Shown here one piece after another: positions 23,421 through 33,698 of a DNA stretch of 64,000 nucleotides. Position 1 is the stretch's first letter; each line of letters starts with the position of its first letter. The stretch comes from Micropterus salmoides. Its lineage: Eukaryota; Chordata; Actinopteri; Centrarchiformes; Centrarchidae. The notes beneath the pieces were generated by a model, which saw only the letters and a list, made by a program, of their open reading frames with translations, had not been told where the DNA came from and ran no database searches. Position numbers and translations under genes: made by a program. The stretch spans positions 2,056,360 through 2,120,359 of the forward strand of contig NW_024041039.1 in assembly GCF_014851395.1 (NCBI RefSeq), given 5' to 3'.

Positions 23421-24165
23421 TAGGAGAGAGCCGGGACAATTGAAACGCGGGACGAATGAAACACAGCGATTTGCAGAACTTGGAAAAATCAGGTGGATAC
23501 GTCATACTTTCCCGAAGTTATACGAAAGAAGCCGTTTTTGATCACGAAAAGTAAATTCACTCAAGCGAACATTTTTTTGAATAACGAGTTGTGTTTATTG
23601 TTCCATGTACCGTGGTCATGATCACATGTCAAAGTTTTACAGTTTAGAAGCTACTCTGTCACTGTAGCCATGCTATCTTATTTAGATACTGCGTTAGGGG
23701 CGCAGAGTCCACTAGGCTGCAGGCTGGACCACCAAGATACTCACAGCCAAATAACAGGGTCTTCACAGTAGACCAGGAAAACAGGCTGCAGATGTACATA
23801 AAAAGGGCAGCCGATATCTAATCCAAATGTGCATTAGCTGTTGAATATTCTAGTTAGCTAGCTAAGTTATATTTATACTTTTTTTTTTTTAAGAACAAGG
23901 AATTAAGGACTGTATGTTTGTCTGTCATCACCACAGCAAATTCCTCGTATGTGTAAAACACTACTTGGCAATAAAGCTCCTTCTGATTCTGAATTTTTGA
24001 TTGTGATAATGAGTTTGCAATTACGTTTTAAGAAGGTCAGTGTCAAGCTTTCTAAAATAAAAATTGCTTAAACTATTTAAATTTATATCATTGTGTTTCA
24101 ACCGTCCCGCACAGTAGGGACGAATGAAACAATGTGCACCTTTCGTTCATAGTGAAATAATACTG
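23421..24165. mobile_element. Insertion unique to hAT copy 1
   Basis: Comparison with copy 2 shows extra sequence between ACTGCATA and ATCACCAGCAG. It starts GGAGAGAGCCGGGACAATTG with GGGACGAATGAAACAC, and near the other end has GTTTCAACCGTCCCGCACAG and GGGACGAATGAAACAA, so it has inverted, similar ends. It resembles the GGGGAGAGC-type repeats at 25397 and 34670. Superfamily not assigned. Confidence 0.55.
23890..23998 (+). mobile_element. Rex1-like LINE 3' tail nested inside the insertion
   Basis: CAAATTCCTCGTATGTGTAA followed by CTTGGCAATAAAGC and CTTCTGATTCTGA is the 3' terminus of the LINE at 49495-52902 (compare 52842-52902). Only about 100 bp is present. Confidence 0.65.
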
Positions 24166-24386
24166 AAGTCGTTCCGCATGTTCAATCACCAGCAGTAAAT
24201 ATTGTGCTAGTACCCGTATTGAGCTACAAGAAGCAAGATAGATGCAAGCTTTTAATTAGAGTTATGTAAAGCTTTTGATGGGACAGTTAGGTCCTAGAGA
24301 TGTGGTGACAACAGCTGCGCAAAGGGGGCCCAATTAGATTTTTTGTCATGGGGCCCAAAGTTTCTTTCGGTGCCGCTGGCCACACC

Positions 24387-24665
24387 TCTACATGTCTCCT
24401 CAGTTCTGCAGGGCCAACAACACTAAAAACCGCCACAACAAAGCGCTGGACCCGGGGTGACAGGGTCTTTTCAGTTGCTGTGCCCTCCCTCTGCAATGCC
24501 CTCCATAGCCACATCCAGCAGGCTAACACCATGGCATCTTTCAAACAGGCCCTCGAAACCCACCTTTTCAAGACTGCATTCCCCAGGGAACTTCCTTCCA
24601 CTCTCGACCCTCCCGTTCATTTTAACTTTACTTTCATGTATCCCCATGTAATGCATCTTTGAGTA
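24387..24665 (+). mobile_element. L2-type LINE RT C-terminus, downstream of the hAT insertion
   Basis: The frame 24448-24600 reads RWTRGDRVFSVAVPSL, CNALHSHIQQANTMASFKQA and THLFKTAFP. This is the conserved C-terminal block of L2-group reverse transcriptases (GDRAFSVAAPxLWNxLP...FKxxLKTxLF). The 5' continuation lies before the hAT. Confidence 0.7.
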
Positions 24666-24740
24666 TTTACAAAAGCATTATATAGAACTGATGTATGATG
24701 ATTATCATTACAGTGGGATACTTGCATTTGCACAAGATCA

Positions 24741-25249
24741 AGTCATGATCCTGTTTGTGTGTCTTGTTGGGGAGTCTGTTTTTTTGTGTTCTTGTGTACA
24801 TTATTTTGGTTTAGTCTTCTCTGTGTTCTAGTTCCGTGTCGGTTATTTATTTTGCCCCATGTCTGCCTGTCAAGTGTTCTCTCTGTTTTCCCTTGCTCTC
24901 TCTCTGCCTGCCTGTGTCTCGTTAGTCCCATTAGTATCACCTGTGTACCTCCTCCCAGCTCATTAACCCTGTGTGTGTGTGTCCTTGCTTGTTTCCCTCA
25001 GCCTTTGTCCGGTCATTGCAGTGTTTTGTTGTGTGAAGAAGCTCTGTCTGTTTTTTTGGATATCTGCCTGAGACTTGGTGTGCCATTATTGTGACTTTCT
25101 GTTTGGATAACCTTATTTTGAACTCTTTTTATCAGCCACTCCGCCTGTAAGTGCACTCGCCTTTTGTTGTCAAATAAACCTTTGAACTGTACCTGCCAGC
25201 TGTGTGTCCTGCATTTGGGTCCTCCAACCTACCTTCACCACACCCGTGA
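24741..25249 (+). mobile_element. Probable solo LTR (Gypsy-like)
   Basis: About 509 bp from AGTCATGATCCTG to ACACCCGTGACA. The tips are inverted (GTCATG/CGTGAC) but the leading TG is lost. An AATAAA (25174-25179) lies about 70 bp before the end, and the pyrimidine-rich first half and CTCC-rich middle are typical of fish Gypsy LTRs. No target duplication was found. Confidence 0.5.
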
Positions 25250-25395
25250 CAGTATAGGTATTCTGGAATTCTTGTGCGTACCTCACTAAGTGGGCTTTTA
25301 ATTAATAACAAGGAAAGAAAGGCAATTTAAAATGCAGAATGAAAATTAAGTAAAAACACAGTATGAATCCCTACACACTATAGTTAAACTGTAGT

Positions 25396-25500
25396 TAAAT
25401 AGGGGAGAGCGGGGTGAGTTGTCTGGTGTGTAAGTTGTCACATAACTCCAACACTAGAGGCTCTATGTCAAAAATCAGGGCCACTTTGTGTGACTTCTTT
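25396..25500 (+). repeat. GGGGAGAGCGGGGTGAG repeat end
   Basis: AGGGGAGAGCGGGGTGAGTTG with GTAAGTTGTCACATAACTCC. The same class occurs on the minus strand at 34440-34670. It follows a TTAA (25394-25397 region), a possible target site. Family not assigned. Confidence 0.4.
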
Positions 25501-25539
25501 TTTTATGTTCAATTTCCTGTTCACATGTGGTCAAGGTCA

Positions 25540-26390
25540 CTCTATTCGCTGCTCGGCGGTGGCGTGCTGGGTGGGTGGGTGGGGGGGGGGCACTGGTCTA
25601 TGTTGTGTGCGCGCCGCGGTCGGTCCGGGTGCTGCTCCTCCGCGGTTACGCTTTTTGCGTTCCGTCTGCATTACGTTGTCAACTGGCATTTGGATGGTTG
25701 TTTGTATTTTTGTGTGTTTATTATTTATGTATTTTTTGGGGGGCGTCTGTTGGTTGGGTCGGGGTCTTCCGCGTTTGCATCGCGGTGCATCTGGGAGTCA
25801 TATATTTATTTATTTTTCTCCCACCCCTATTGGCTACTGGGGTTCTTGCCTGCCTGTTGCTAGGGTCGGTGTGGCACAGTCGTGGCGTCTTTAACAGGCT
25901 TTTGCGCACACACGTACACACACACCCCTAAAGACACACACAGTCTCACACATAGACACAAACAAATGTAGGTTGTCCCTGGTAGAATAATTCCTGATGC
26001 TATTATTCCAGCTCTCGTGGCTGTGCTGTGTTGCTTATTTAGTGCGCTGGACTGTTTCTTGTTTTCATTTTTCTCTTAGTTGTCTTACTATGTCAGCTGT
26101 TTATTGCTGCTGTTCGGCTGGTTGTCTTTTACTATTATTATTATTTTTATTGTTTGTTTTTGTTGTTGTTTTTCTCCTCCCCAAGCCCCCCTCTCTGTTC
26201 TGTTGCAGGTTTCTTTGCTTTCTGCAATTAGTGTTTCCCTCTGCTATTCCCCACCTTCCATCCGCCTTCTCTTACAGGTCTTGTCCTTTCTCTGTGCTGT
26301 CTGTTTGTGCCCCCCCATCCCCATGTCTGCCCCCCTGTCCGGCCCGGTGACAAATCAATACATAATTAAATAAATAATAAAACAGACAAA
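25540..26390 (+). mobile_element. Probable L1 3' UTR and tail
   Basis: A G-rich, then T-rich segment with a strong G-run (25569-25590), TTTTTGGGGGG and C/T-rich stretches, ending in CCGGCCCGGTGACAAATC and an AATTAAATAAATAATAAAA tail. This composition and the (TAAA)n tail are those of L1-group 3' UTRs in fishes. No RT sequence adjoins it, which fits a strongly 5'-truncated insertion. The several overlapping plus-strand ORFs here are composition artefacts. Confidence 0.5.
25569..25590 (+). other. G-quadruplex-forming run
   Basis: Four G runs separated by single T, the last of 10 G (G3-T-G3-T-G3-T-G10). It fits the G4 consensus without exceptions. It lies at the start of the probable L1 3' UTR. 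Confidence 0.8.
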
Positions 26391-27673
26391 GGAGTATATT
26401 AATACTCTCTTGTTAAAGTAAAATCTGTCTGGCACAATATGGTATCCAGGTCATCATACTCTATACCAGGCTGCTGGGCAGGACAGGTTTAAAAAAATAA
26501 ACAAAAAAATAAAAAAGTTACTAAACAGTAGTCAGTAACTACTCCATTAGAGTAGTTATATTACTGTGTTGTTGCTATTGAAAAGAATCCATATAAGTTA
26601 ATTTCACAGTGTTTTAATATTCGGCAATGATCCCTGACGCTCTTTCAAGTGATGTTGTAACTAATGCTTTATTTCCAGCTCCTTCTGACTTCTTATACTT
26701 AGAAATGATATATAACCGAAAAGTTATCCTCTGTTAAATAATTAATTTCCCAGCTCCTGAGCAAATGATTGTTTAAAGAAATAATAATTTGCTATCTTCA
26801 GTCTCCTCATGGAACCAGAGGTCCCCCATGAGGACAGAATAAGTATTACATGCCATCGTTCTGAAATGCTGTTTAATCTTACTGTTTTATTGTTCATAAT
26901 ATGATGCCATGTTCGTATAACTTGCTTATATATATTTAAGTAAGAATGTTTAACAGTCAGTATTATCCTGGAAGCTGGTTGAGTTCCTTTCATCTGATGT
27001 GATTCCTATGAAAAGCTAACCATTTTAATGTTTAACTACTGACAATAACTTAATAGTTTCCTTCTTATCAAATGCTTAAAACCAAGAACGGTATAACCGT
27101 TTCACATTAAAGGTTTGATTGTGGGAAGATATTTGATTCAAATATGTGCAAATAGACATATAAAATATAAAATAGACATTACAGTTAAAGGAAACAAGCC
27201 CTCAGGGGAACAAAGCCAAGCCCCCTGGGGACAAGCCCCAAGGGGCCAGACAAACAAAACAGCCGAGCTCTTTGTTGTTAACTTCTCTTCCCGCTCTCCC
27301 TTGTACTCCGGCTCTCCAGCAGCTCTCGGCACGCCCTCAGCGTGCTCCGTCTCCCAGTAAAGTCCTAAGAAGTCCGGCCCGGCTTGCCGCAAAGATTCCT
27401 TTGTTCTTTTGTTTTGTTTGTTAAAAGTTATCAGACCGTTAAGTCACACAATTTTAATTCAAGGACGACCAAGTTCTTTTAAGCTTTATCTCGTCGAGTT
27501 AACTTACATTCGGACAAGTTCGGACCCAGCCACGTGGGCCCATCTTGCCAGCAGTAACCCAAAGGACATCCAAACCAGAACAGAGCCAAACTGCCAGGCC
27601 GAGGACGGTCGCCACTGGAGTGTTTTTCTTCATTCAGACATGGAGAACCCCCGGAAAATTCCCTAGCGTGAAA
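26391..27673. other. Unassigned stretch left of the DIRS element
   Basis: AT-rich to about 27110; a more GC-balanced block 27190-27670 follows. A short hairpin, CCTCATGG...CCCATGAGG, lies at 26806-26834. The ORFs at 27115-27666 have no recognised domain. The GC-balanced block may be the left flank of an older repeat into which the DIRS element inserted. Confidence 0.3.
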
Positions 27674-27868
27674 CGTCTCGGGTTACGTATGTAACCCTGG
27701 TTCCCCGAGAAGGGGAACGAGACACTGCCTCGGTTACGACACTATGGGAACGCGGTCTGAACGCAAATGAAATCACTCCAATCCTATTGGCTTGTTGCTA
27801 GAACGGTATGGTGTGAATAACTGGAGGAGTATAAAGCACACCTGTACACACTCATCATTAGCTTAAAC
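27674..27868. repeat. DIRS left inverted terminal repeat with extension
   Basis: From about 27724 (CTGCCTCGGTTACGACACTATG) to CACTCATCATTAGCTT it matches the reverse complement of 31984-32130. The first 50 bp (CGTCTCGGGTTACGTATG ... GGGGAACGAGAC) is the tip extension, complementary to 27921-27970 of the internal region. Confidence 0.9.
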
Positions 27869-27920
27869 TATGAAGCAGGCGCTTCAGGCAGGGAGAGAGG
27901 TGCGGCGGGCCGACGCAGTG

Positions 27921-28020
27921 TCTCGTTCCCCTTCTCCGGGAACCAGGGTTACATACATAACCCGAGACGTTCCCCTTCGAGGGAACTCGAACTGCGTCGG
28001 TTACGACACTATGGGAACGA
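27921..28020. repeat. DIRS internal complementary region
   Basis: The first half (27921-27970, TCTCGTTCCCCTTCTCCGGG...) is the reverse complement of the left tip 27674-27723. The second half (27969-28020, GTTCCCCTTCGAGGGAAC...) is the reverse complement of the right tip 32111-32162. In the DIRS1 model this region aligns the two ends during circle formation. It lies just past the recombinase stop codon. Confidence 0.9.
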
Positions 28021-28080
28021 GATACCCACTAAACCGTGCCGGAAACCCCGCCTGCCCCAGTGTGCAATAAAGTGGCACGA

Positions 28081-29130
28081 CTAAGAGGAGAGCGCACGAG
28101 TGCCAGGTGCCGAAGGAAGGTCAAGACTGTAAAACCGAATGAATGTGTGCGGAGTGGCCCAGCCAGCCGCTAAACAAACATCCTGCAAAGAGGCCCCGGA
28201 AAGGAGGGCTCGAGAGGCCGCCATGCCTCTGGTAGAATGAGCCCTCACAGCCACAGGTGAAGGCAAACCGCGCACCAGATAGGCCAGGGAAATAGTCTGA
28301 ACAGTCCAGTTGCTAATAGTATGTTTGGATGCAGGGAGCCCAGCCCTGGGGGACCCAAAACACACTAGCAGCTGGTCAGCCTTCCTTCAACGGGAGGACC
28401 TCAGAGTGTAAATACACAGTGCTCTGACAGGGCAGAGCAGATGAAGTCTCCCGTCCTCCGCAGTCACATGAGGTGGAGGATGAAATGCCTGCAGCACTGT
28501 GGACCCTGCCGCACAAGAAGGCACTTTAGGGATGTATCCTGGACAAGGGTGCAGGATAGCCCTAATATTCCCCGGGCAAACTCCAGGCTTGCGGGGAAAC
28601 CGAAAGCGCTTGGAGATCCCCCACCCTCCTCAGAGAGGTGATAGCGTGGAGAAAGGCCATCTTGAGGGTAAAGTGCTTTGCCTCAGCTGACTCCAGGGGT
28701 TCGAAGGGGGCCTCAGCCAATGCCCCAAGAACCACCGCCAGATCCCAAGTGGGAACCTTGGACCGAGCTGCAGGTCTCATCCTCCGGGCACCACGGAGGA
28801 AACGTACAACCAAGGGAAGTTTCCCCAAAGACCCCTCCCTCAGAGGGGTGTGGAAAGATGAAATAGCTGCCACGTACACCTTGAGGGTGGAAGGGGAAAG
28901 ACCAGCAGAGAACCGGTCCTGGAGGAACTCAAGTACCTGAACCACCGGGCAGGTAACAGGGTCCACCGACCGCTCCCTACACCAAGTGGAGAAAACACTC
29001 CACTTCAGGCCGTACATCCTCCGTGTGGACGGGGCCCTGGAGCTGAGGAGGGTCTCGACTGCTCCGGCTGTTAGACCCGCCTCTAGGTACTGTGCCCCCT
29101 CAGGGGCCAGACCCACAGTCGCCATATGGC
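28081..29130 (-). pseudogene. DIRS tyrosine recombinase
   Basis: The N-terminal SAM-like domain reads LSSRAPSTRRMYGLKWSVFS, SVDPVTCPVVQVLEFLQD and LSPSTLKVYVAAISSFH. The first catalytic arginine lies in HAITSLRRVGDLQAL (about 28600). After a frame break near 28560, the C-terminal part (28365-28081) gives AHSTRGMAASRALL (H-x-x-R) and GWATPHTFIRFYSLDL with the H/W position and the nucleophile tyrosine. It should integrate the circular DNA intermediate. All catalytic residues are visible; the frame break is the only obvious defect. Confidence 0.9.
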
Positions 29131-29556
29131 GGGGCAAGGGTGAAGAACCCTGTCTCTCCTCAGAGGGACCCGCCACAGTGGGCCTTCCAGGAGCGACATG
29201 ATGTCCGAGAACCACACCCGGGTTGGCCAGAACGGGGCTACGAGCAGTAGGCTGACATTGTCCTGGTGGACCCGCTCCAGAACCACCGGGAGCAGAGCGA
29301 CTGGGGGAAAAGCGTACAGACGTAGCCTCGGCCACGAATGTACCATGGCGTCCAGCCCCGTTGGGTCTGGAGGAACGAGAGAAAACCATAGCGGGCAGTG
29401 CGTAGTCTCTTGACACGCAAACAGATCCACGTCTATTGGGCCGAACTCTTCGCACAAGAGCTCCACCACTTCGGGGTGAAGTCTCCATTCCCCGGGCCTC
29501 AGCCCCTGCCTTGACAGCAGGTCTGCTCCCTGATTCTGCGTCCCCGGGAGATACAT
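29083..29556 (-). pseudogene. DIRS RNase H end and methyltransferase-like region
   Basis: Begins YLPGTQNQGADLLSRQGLRP, the RNase H tail, then PEVVELLCEEFGPIDVDLFA and DNVSLLLVAPFWPTRVWFSD. This region in DIRS elements resembles bacterial Dam methyltransferases, though its activity is unproven. The 157-codon frame is open and then runs into the recombinase in another frame. Confidence 0.7.
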
Positions 29557-29559
29557 CGC

Positions 29560-30850
29560 CCTGAGCGATAGTAACCTCTGCTAGGACCACAGGAGGATCT
29601 GACGCGCCAGTCTGTACAGTCTGTACCGCCCTGGTGATTCAGATAGGCCACCACCGCTGTGTTGTCGGAACGAACCGGGACATGGTGGCCTTGGAGATCG
29701 GGCAGGAAACTCCTCAGAGCCTGGAACACCGCCAACATCTCTTGATATGCCACTCGGGATTGATGCACTTGCCAGGATCCCCTTGCAAAGCGGCCGTCCA
29801 TGACCGCGCCCCAGCCCGTGAGGGAGGCGTCTGTAAAAATGACCAGCCGGCGACAAGACCCTTCCAGCACGGGCCTCTGGGACAGGAACCAAGTTTCCTT
29901 CCATAGTGATGGCGTGGCCTAACTTCACCCCTTTCACGGCAGCCAATATGGTGTAGACACGTGCCGGAGACAATTGTGCCCGCATCGTTGTCGAATCCCA
30001 TACTACCCCTAGGAACGTAGTTGGGTGGGCGACAGCACACTCTTCTTTGCGTTGAGCCTCAGCCCTAAACACCGCAGATGAGCCAGAACGAGATCTCAAT
30101 GCTGAACCGCCAACTCTCGAGACTGGGCTAGGATGTCCAGTCGTCGATGTAATTGAAATCCGGATGCCCTGGAGCCTCAGCGGGGCCAGTGCTGCATCCA
30201 TACACTTGGTGAATGTGTGAGGGGAAGTGCCAGGCCGAATTGAAGAACCCGATACTGGTAAGCCACACCCCCGAAGGCGAACCTCAGGAACTTCCTGTGA
30301 GAAGGACGGATGGAGACGTGGAAATAGGCGTCCTTTAGATCTATCGTGATGAACCAATCCTCGGATTGGATGTGCGTCACGATGGCGGGGATGATGAGCA
30401 TCTTGAACCTGAATCTCCTCAGAGACCGGTTAGAACCTGCAGATCCAAAATAGGGCGCAGCCCTCCGTCCTTCTTGGGGACTATGAAGTACCGGCTGTAG
30501 AACCGGCATCTCTGTCTGGGGGGGAGACACGTTCCATGGCCCCTTTCCTCAGCAGAGTACGAACTTCCTGTCCCAACACCGGACCTTGCTCCGGGCGGAC
30601 CACAGTCCAAACCACCCCGTTGAATTTTGGAGGGCGGGTTTTGAACTGTAGTCGAAACCCATGTATGGCAGTGCGCAGGACCCACGGATAAATGTTCGTC
30701 AAGCCTCTGCAAAGTCTGCCAACGGAACCAGCCCCTCGGGGTGTGATCTTCTGGTGGAGATCCCCTACTCCAGACTCCCCTACCCCAGTCTTCCCTGAGC
30801 TCCGTCGGGACTGGATGACTGAGGGTGAGAGCGCCGTCACGCTGCCCCAG
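29560..30850 (-). pseudogene. DIRS reverse transcriptase and RNase H
   Basis: RT pieces lie in three frames: GGLRPILDLQVLTGL (about 30475), then WFITIDLKDAYFHVSIRPSH with the motif A aspartate and KFLRFAFGGVAYQYRVLQFGL (30350-30230). The catalytic YIDD is present in the DNA at 30140-30151 but out of frame with the preceding segment. RNase H follows at 29870-29600: VIFTDASLTGWGAVMDG, AYQEMLAVFQAL and VRSDNTAVVAYLNHQGG hold the D, E and D residues. This polyprotein copies the element RNA. The frameshifts make it inactive. Confidence 0.85.
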
Positions 30851-30999
30851 CTCCTCGGGGGGCCCCCCTGAGAAGCGACACTCTGCTTCCTCTACTCTCC
30901 ATAGGAGCTCGTAGAGGGAAGGGACCTACGCCTTGGGTCCGGACCGGCGAGGGAGGTACTACGGAACGCTTCTCCCTGCGTCTAACGCTCCGTGGTTAT

Positions 31000-31957
31000 G
31001 CGAAGCTCCGCCAGATCTTCCTCAGATGGGACCCCCCCTCTGAACCATCTCCTGTAGCAGGTCGGCTTGGTAGGCTTGAAGCACCGCCATGGTGTGCAAG
31101 CTCGCACCTGCCTGGTCCGCTGCCATGTACGCCTTCCCCACGAGCATAGATGTGGTGCGACATGGCTTGGAGGGTAACGCCGGCTCCTCCAGGGAGGACG
31201 CAAGTCGAGAGGAGGATGCGCTTGCGAGCGCATCCTCCACCCGAGGCATCCTCCCATAATCACGGTCCCTAACCCCCATCACATTACTGTAGTTCAGTGA
31301 TCGGGGTGTGGAAAGCCGTGTAGAGAAGGGTCTGCCCCATGATTACTCAGTTCATCATGTAAGTCAGGAAAGAATGGCAGAGACAGGCGTGGAGGTGGCG
31401 CGTGGTGCTTAAGAAACCTTTCATCAAGCTTACCACTAGCCTGTGGTGTCTACTCCTCCTGTGGCTAGTTGATGTTGAGCCACGGCTCTAGTCACCACCT
31501 CCAGCAGCACGTCATAGTCGGGTGCCGCCAGATGACGCCGCCCCGACACCTGGAAGTCATCGTCCACTATGCAGAGCACGTCCGCCTCCTCGGAGTCGGA
31601 GTGCTGCAGCGTCTCCGGATCCAAACCGCCAGCGGGAGAAGCCAAGAACGGGCTCCCGAACGAGGAAAGGATGCGTCGGAGCCAGCGGATGAAGGTCAGG
31701 AAAAAGCCTCAGCCATCCCGAAATCCACCGACAGATCACGCTGTGAACCCCATGAGTGAAGCCGCCGGGCTGCCTCAGCGGCCGCAGGGCTCCATCCCCA
31801 AACATGAGACACACATCTCATGAGAATCTCCATCCGTGATGAACCGAGGGCAAGAAAAAACACACCTTCTGTACATCTGGTTGCCGGACATGCTGGTAGA
31901 CTTCTTCTTCAGGTAAGACACACTGCATGTAGGACTGGAGCTTTCTTCAAACAACAT
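31000..31957 (-). pseudogene. DIRS ORF1 (gag-like, Zn-finger)
   Basis: The frame near 31870-31790 reads SCPRFITDGDSHEMCVSCLG, the CxxC-type motif typical of DIRS ORF1. It continues in other frames: LDPETLQHSDSEEADVLCIVD (31620-31560) and, at 31282-31022, RVEDALASASSSRLAS with LVGKAYMAADQAGASLHTMA and VLQAYQADLLQEM. This protein is thought to be structural, like gag. At least two frame changes interrupt it. Confidence 0.65.
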
Positions 31958-31983
31958 ACAGAGCGCCTGCTGAATAGAAAAAA

Positions 31984-32162
31984 GCTAATGATGAGTGTGT
32001 ACAGGTGTGCTTTATACTCCTCCGGTTATTCCGTCACACCTTACCGTTCTAGCAACAAGCCAATAGGATTGGAGTGATTTCATTCACGTTCAGACCTGCT
32101 ACGCCTAGAGGCGTTCCCATAGTGTCGTAACCGATGCAGTTCGAGTTCCCTCGAAGGGGAAC
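31984..32162. repeat. DIRS right inverted terminal repeat
   Basis: AAGCTAATGATGAGTGTG through CAATAGGATTGGAGTGATTTC to CCTCGAAGGGGAAC. It matches the left repeat in inverted orientation over about 150 bp with few differences. Confidence 0.9.
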
Positions 32163-33400
32163 CAGGAATCGGGCAGCTAGCGTGGGGACCCGTGCAACTG
32201 GCCTAAGGCAGGTCAATGACACCCAGTAAGGCATGAAACCCTGCAACTCTGTGATCAGTGATGTCCAATAGTCTGTTAATCCATTAGCTTTAATCCTTAA
32301 AACTCTAGCCAAATTAGTTATTATTATTATTATAATAATATAATTATCATAACCTGCGTTTATTAGTTGAATCAAATTCTCCCCACAATAGAACAACTCA
32401 ATTTACATTGAACTCATTACACTTGATTGCCTCGTGTTTGTTTAGCCATTGTTTCTTTCTTTGATATATTTAACTGCATTTATATCAACCTTTAGTTAAT
32501 TAATAAATTTCACCGTAATCACAGGAACTGTGTGCGTGTATTGTTTAACTCCAAGTTGTCGTGGAAATTATATTCCTGGTGAGGGGTTGAGCAAATAATT
32601 GAGTTACAATGAACCGTTGTCTTTGAAGAATTTGTTTAATAAAAGAGAATAAACAGAGAAGTGCTACAACAAAATTAGCTGGACCAGAGGTTCTGTCTCC
32701 TAAGACAGTCACTAACGTCTGGCCCAGAGCAAAGGGATGCATGATCATTTACACAGTCTGAGCATCTATGTTTTGGGGAACAAAAGGTCCTTGACTGGTC
32801 CCAGTCAAGGAAGGAGAAGAACAGCCAGTGAGGAAAACAATCAACAACCCCACATCCCTGACCTAAACCCCACACATGTGGACAGACGTGAATAACAAGA
32901 ACAATAATAAAGATGGAACAGGTTAAAGATTTAAAACAATATGAGACATAATAAAAGGAGAAAAATAGCACTCTTATAAGTACTTGCATAAAAGATTATA
33001 AGAAGAAAACTATTTTCTGCCCTTACACAAGTCACTGTCACGGAAGCTTTACACACTTCGATATGATTTAAGATAATTGAGTGATTATTAACTGATCACT
33101 AGGGAATAATTGTATAGTTATTAAAACCCATACATAGGGAGTCCTGAAGGCCCTGGACGAACGGAATTCAGGTGGTGCCCCAAGAAACGAGTTTATGAAT
33201 AATATTTCTAAATATTAATATTAATAATTTGTCTTATTACAAAAGTAGTTATGCTACATTATTTTTTGCTTCAAAAGTAAAACATTTGCACTTTACATTT
33301 TATGTATTCCAACCTTATTAGGTGTGAATATTCAAAATGATAACTTTGCACAAAGTAGAGGAGACAATAACGTGTCTTTTGATACTTCAACTGAAGTGCT
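32163..33400. other. Unassigned stretch right of the DIRS element
   Basis: AT-rich, with a TTATTATTATTATTATAATAATA microsatellite at 32317-32345. No coding frame with a recognised domain was found. The segment 32570-33190 has repeat-like composition and may be the right flank of the older sequence interrupted by the DIRS element. Confidence 0.3.
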
Positions 33401-33664
33401 CTGTTAAGCTGACCTTGAGATTTAGCCGTCAGTTTGGGGCAAGTTGTCTCATGTCACTAATTGCGCCAGTACAAATAAACACATAGAACATGCTAAAAAA
33501 ACCTGTTTGTGAAAATGTGAAATTGTGTAATTACCTCTGACACCTGGATTAAATGTTACTGTAAATAGAAAATTATACACAGCAGCAGCCATACGCCTTG
33601 ACAAGACTGAACTCATGACAGAGTTTATCCGGTCTTATACCGTAGGCATGTAGTGTGTTATTAG

Positions 33665-33666
<2 letters not shown>

Positions 33667-33696
<30 letters not shown>
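33667..33696 (+). repeat. (AC)15 microsatellite
   Basis: Fifteen uninterrupted AC units. A short (GGAA)n run follows at 33793-33811. No gene is seen between 33400 and 34440. Confidence 0.95.

Positions 33697-33698
<2 letters not shown>

Larger units (their letters stand above)
22376..24378 (+). mobile_element. Non-autonomous hAT element, copy 1, perfect 8-bp target duplication
   Basis: Begins CAGGGGTGCTGTATAGG and ends GGTGCCGCTG. The outer 11 bp are imperfect inverted repeats of the CAGNGGYNCYG type seen in hAT elements. The flanking 8 bp GCCACACC at 22368-22375 and 24379-24386 are identical. A second copy at 50295-52320 aligns over both halves. It keeps only a small N-terminal transposase piece (22706-22849), so it depends on a helper. 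Copy 1 carries an extra ~750 bp insertion (23421-24165). Confidence 0.9.
27674..32162 (-). mobile_element. DIRS1-type tyrosine-recombinase retrotransposon
   Basis: About 4.5 kb. The minus strand carries a Zn-finger gag-like ORF, RT-RNase H, the DIRS methyltransferase-like region and a tyrosine recombinase. Inverted terminal repeats lie at 27699-27868 and 31984-32162. A 100-bp internal region (27921-28020) is complementary to both outer tips. This is the diagnostic arrangement of DIRS1 elements, which replicate through a circle and use a recombinase, not an integrase, leaving no target duplication; none is seen here. The ORFs have several frameshifts, so this copy is dead, but the termini are well kept. 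Confidence 0.93.

Noticed and set aside
25414..26373. Five overlapping plus-strand ORFs of 97-149 codons
   Set aside because: T- and G-rich composition of a probable L1 3' UTR; three frames are open over the same bases and none has a domain.
28441..28940. Plus-strand ORFs in the DIRS region
   Set aside because: Antisense shadows of the GC-rich recombinase gene; no conserved motifs.
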